DNA of 64,000 nucleotides from an uncultured delta proteobacterium (GTDB lineage Bacteria > Desulfobacterota > Desulfobulbia > Desulfobulbales > Desulfocapsaceae): positions 50,003-114,002 of the forward strand of contig CAIQWD010000056.1 of NCBI GenBank assembly GCA_903875445.1, given 5' to 3'. Under the pieces are notes generated by a model. That model saw only the letters and a list, made by a program, of their open reading frames with translations. It had not been told where the DNA came from and searched no databases. This document shows positions 62,857-64,000 of this stretch, piece after piece (position 1 is the first letter of the stretch; every line of letters starts with the position of its first letter). The position numbers were made by a program, and so were the translations under genes.

Positions 62857-63258
62857 ATGAATCGGCAGGACCATATCCGATATTGGCTAGACAGCGCGGC
62901 GCATGACTGGGATACCGCAACTAGCCTTTTTATCTCAGAAAAATATGACTGGTGCCTTTTTATTGGGCATTTGGTTCTCGAAAAAATCCTCAAGGCACTT
63001 TTTGTGCAAAATAGTGCCGATCTCCTTCCGCCGAAGACCCACAATCTTGTCAAACTTGCGGAAAACGCCAAGATTCCTTTGACCGATAAGCAGAGGTTTC
63101 TTCTCGACGAGGTGAATGATTTCAATATTGAGATACGCTATCCCCAGTTTAGAGATGAGCTCTACAAAAAATGTACAAGAGAATTTTCACAACATTATTT
63201 CAAACAAATCGAGGACCTAGCGGAATGGCTCAAATCCCGGCTGACATATCTTCCATAA
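62857..63258 (+). CDS. HEPN-domain protein
   Basis: DHIRYWLDSAAHDWDTATSLFISEKYDWCLFIGHLVLEKILKALFVQ...HNLVKLAENA...DFNIEIRYPQ. Confidence 0.88.
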   Translation: MNRQDHIRYWLDSAAHDWDTATSLFISEKYDWCLFIGHLVLEKILKALFVQNSADLLPPKTHNLVKLAENAKIPLTDKQRFLLDEVNDFNIEIRYPQFRDELYKKCTREFSQHYFKQIEDLAEWLKSRLTYLP

Positions 63259-63563
63259 TTGACATCTTCCTGAAAGAACTTGAAAAAGAGAATATTTCCA
63301 TCGAAAGAGCCATTCTATTCGGTAGTTATGCCCAAGGAACGAATACACCTTGGAGCGATATCGATCTTGCCCTCTTTTCCTCAGATTTCGAAGGAGATCG
63401 TTTCAAAGACAGAAATAAAATCCGGAGGATTAAGCTGCAAATCTCAAGCAGCCTTGAACCTATCCCTTTTCCATCTCATCAATACTTCAATTCTGATCCC
63501 TTAGTGGAACAGATTAAAAAAACCGGAATAGCCGTGTTTCCTAAAAAACAGCAGTCCGTTTGA
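63225..63563 (+). CDS. MNT-type minimal nucleotidyltransferase
   Basis: AILFGSYAQGTNTPWSDIDLALFSSDF; overlaps HEPN gene by 34 bp. Confidence 0.88.
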   Translation: MAQIPADISSIIDIFLKELEKENISIERAILFGSYAQGTNTPWSDIDLALFSSDFEGDRFKDRNKIRRIKLQISSSLEPIPFPSHQYFNSDPLVEQIKKTGIAVFPKKQQSV

Positions 63564-63574
63564 ATCAAGTACAC

Positions 63575-63902
63575 TTCCATCCTCCAGAAGTGCTGGAAAA
63601 ATTCAAAAAACACCGGCCACAGGGACGTTGCAATTTCTATTATCACCCTTTTCGAGCTTGAACACGGGGTTGAAAAAAGTCGACAGCAGCGTCGCGCCCA
63701 AAAAGCCCTTGAGCAATTTCTCCTCCCATTGAATATTCTTGATCTTGATCGGAGCGCCGCAACCGAAGCAGCAATAATCCGAGCTCAACTTGAATGCAAA
63801 GGAACTCCCATCGGTCCGTATGATATCCTTATTGCCGGGCAAGCCAGATCTCAAGCTATGACGCTGGTTACCAACAACACCTTCAACGCTAATCAAAATT
63901 GA
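63575..63902 (+). pseudogene. VapC-like PIN-domain toxin remnant (no N-terminus, frameshifted, 3' truncated)
   Basis: HPPEVLEKFKKHRP in one frame, then VAISIITLFELEHGVEKSRQQRRAQKALEQFLLPLNILDLDRSAATEAAIIRAQLECKGTPIGPYDILIAGQARSQAMTLVTNNT in another. Confidence 0.85.
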
Positions 63903-63933
63903 ACCACCTCTGCTAACGAAAACTGAGCCACCT
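63897..63933. mobile_element. Possible insertion-sequence end
   Basis: Direct repeat AATTGAACCACCT / AACTGAGCCACCT at 24-bp period, exactly where vapC similarity ends. Confidence 0.4.
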
Positions 63934-64000
63934 GCGCCATCTCTTTTTTTCTGAAATCCTGCATTCCCCTCCTTTTTATTTTCCCATCTGATTGCTGATC

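Noticed and set aside
63603-63896. 97-aa minus-strand ORF
   Set aside because: Antisense to the vapC remnant, which reads as PIN domain on the + strand

Overview
The window reads as ordinary chromosome from an anaerobic, probably sulfate-reducing deltaproteobacterial (Desulfobulbaceae-like) genome. That placement is inferred from gene content and was not tested by search. I found no rRNA, tRNA or CRISPR array. From left to right: 3' end of glnS; feoA / small Cys-rich protein / feoA / feoB; a ~21-repeat MORN protein; avtA; sixA; a large signalling locus (NtrC-type regulator and PAS kinase facing left, then HTH/pseudo-receiver, histidine kinase, receiver, TauE-like permease, partner membrane protein, PPDK-like protein, receiver); a Usp pair; acyl-CoA synthetase-GNAT fusion; argJ; cardiolipin synthase; PPK2; secA; argS; alr; CbiA/DsrN-like amidase; uvrB; an NO/O2-stress island (flavodiiron protein, hcp, hcp-linked ferredoxin); a minimal exopolysaccharide locus; and a decayed toxin-antitoxin/mobile-element region at the right edge. 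The strongest leads are (1) a WecA/MraY-type phosphoglycosyl transferase fused to a C-terminal PilZ domain with intact RxxxR and NxSxxG motifs, (2) a near-consensus sigma-54 promoter in front of the 13.0-21.0 kb operon, which includes a PPDK-like protein with an unrelated C-terminal region, and (3) matched FNR/HcpR-type palindromes with aligned -10 boxes upstream of hcp and its ferredoxin. All calls come from reading the sequence; no database search was run.
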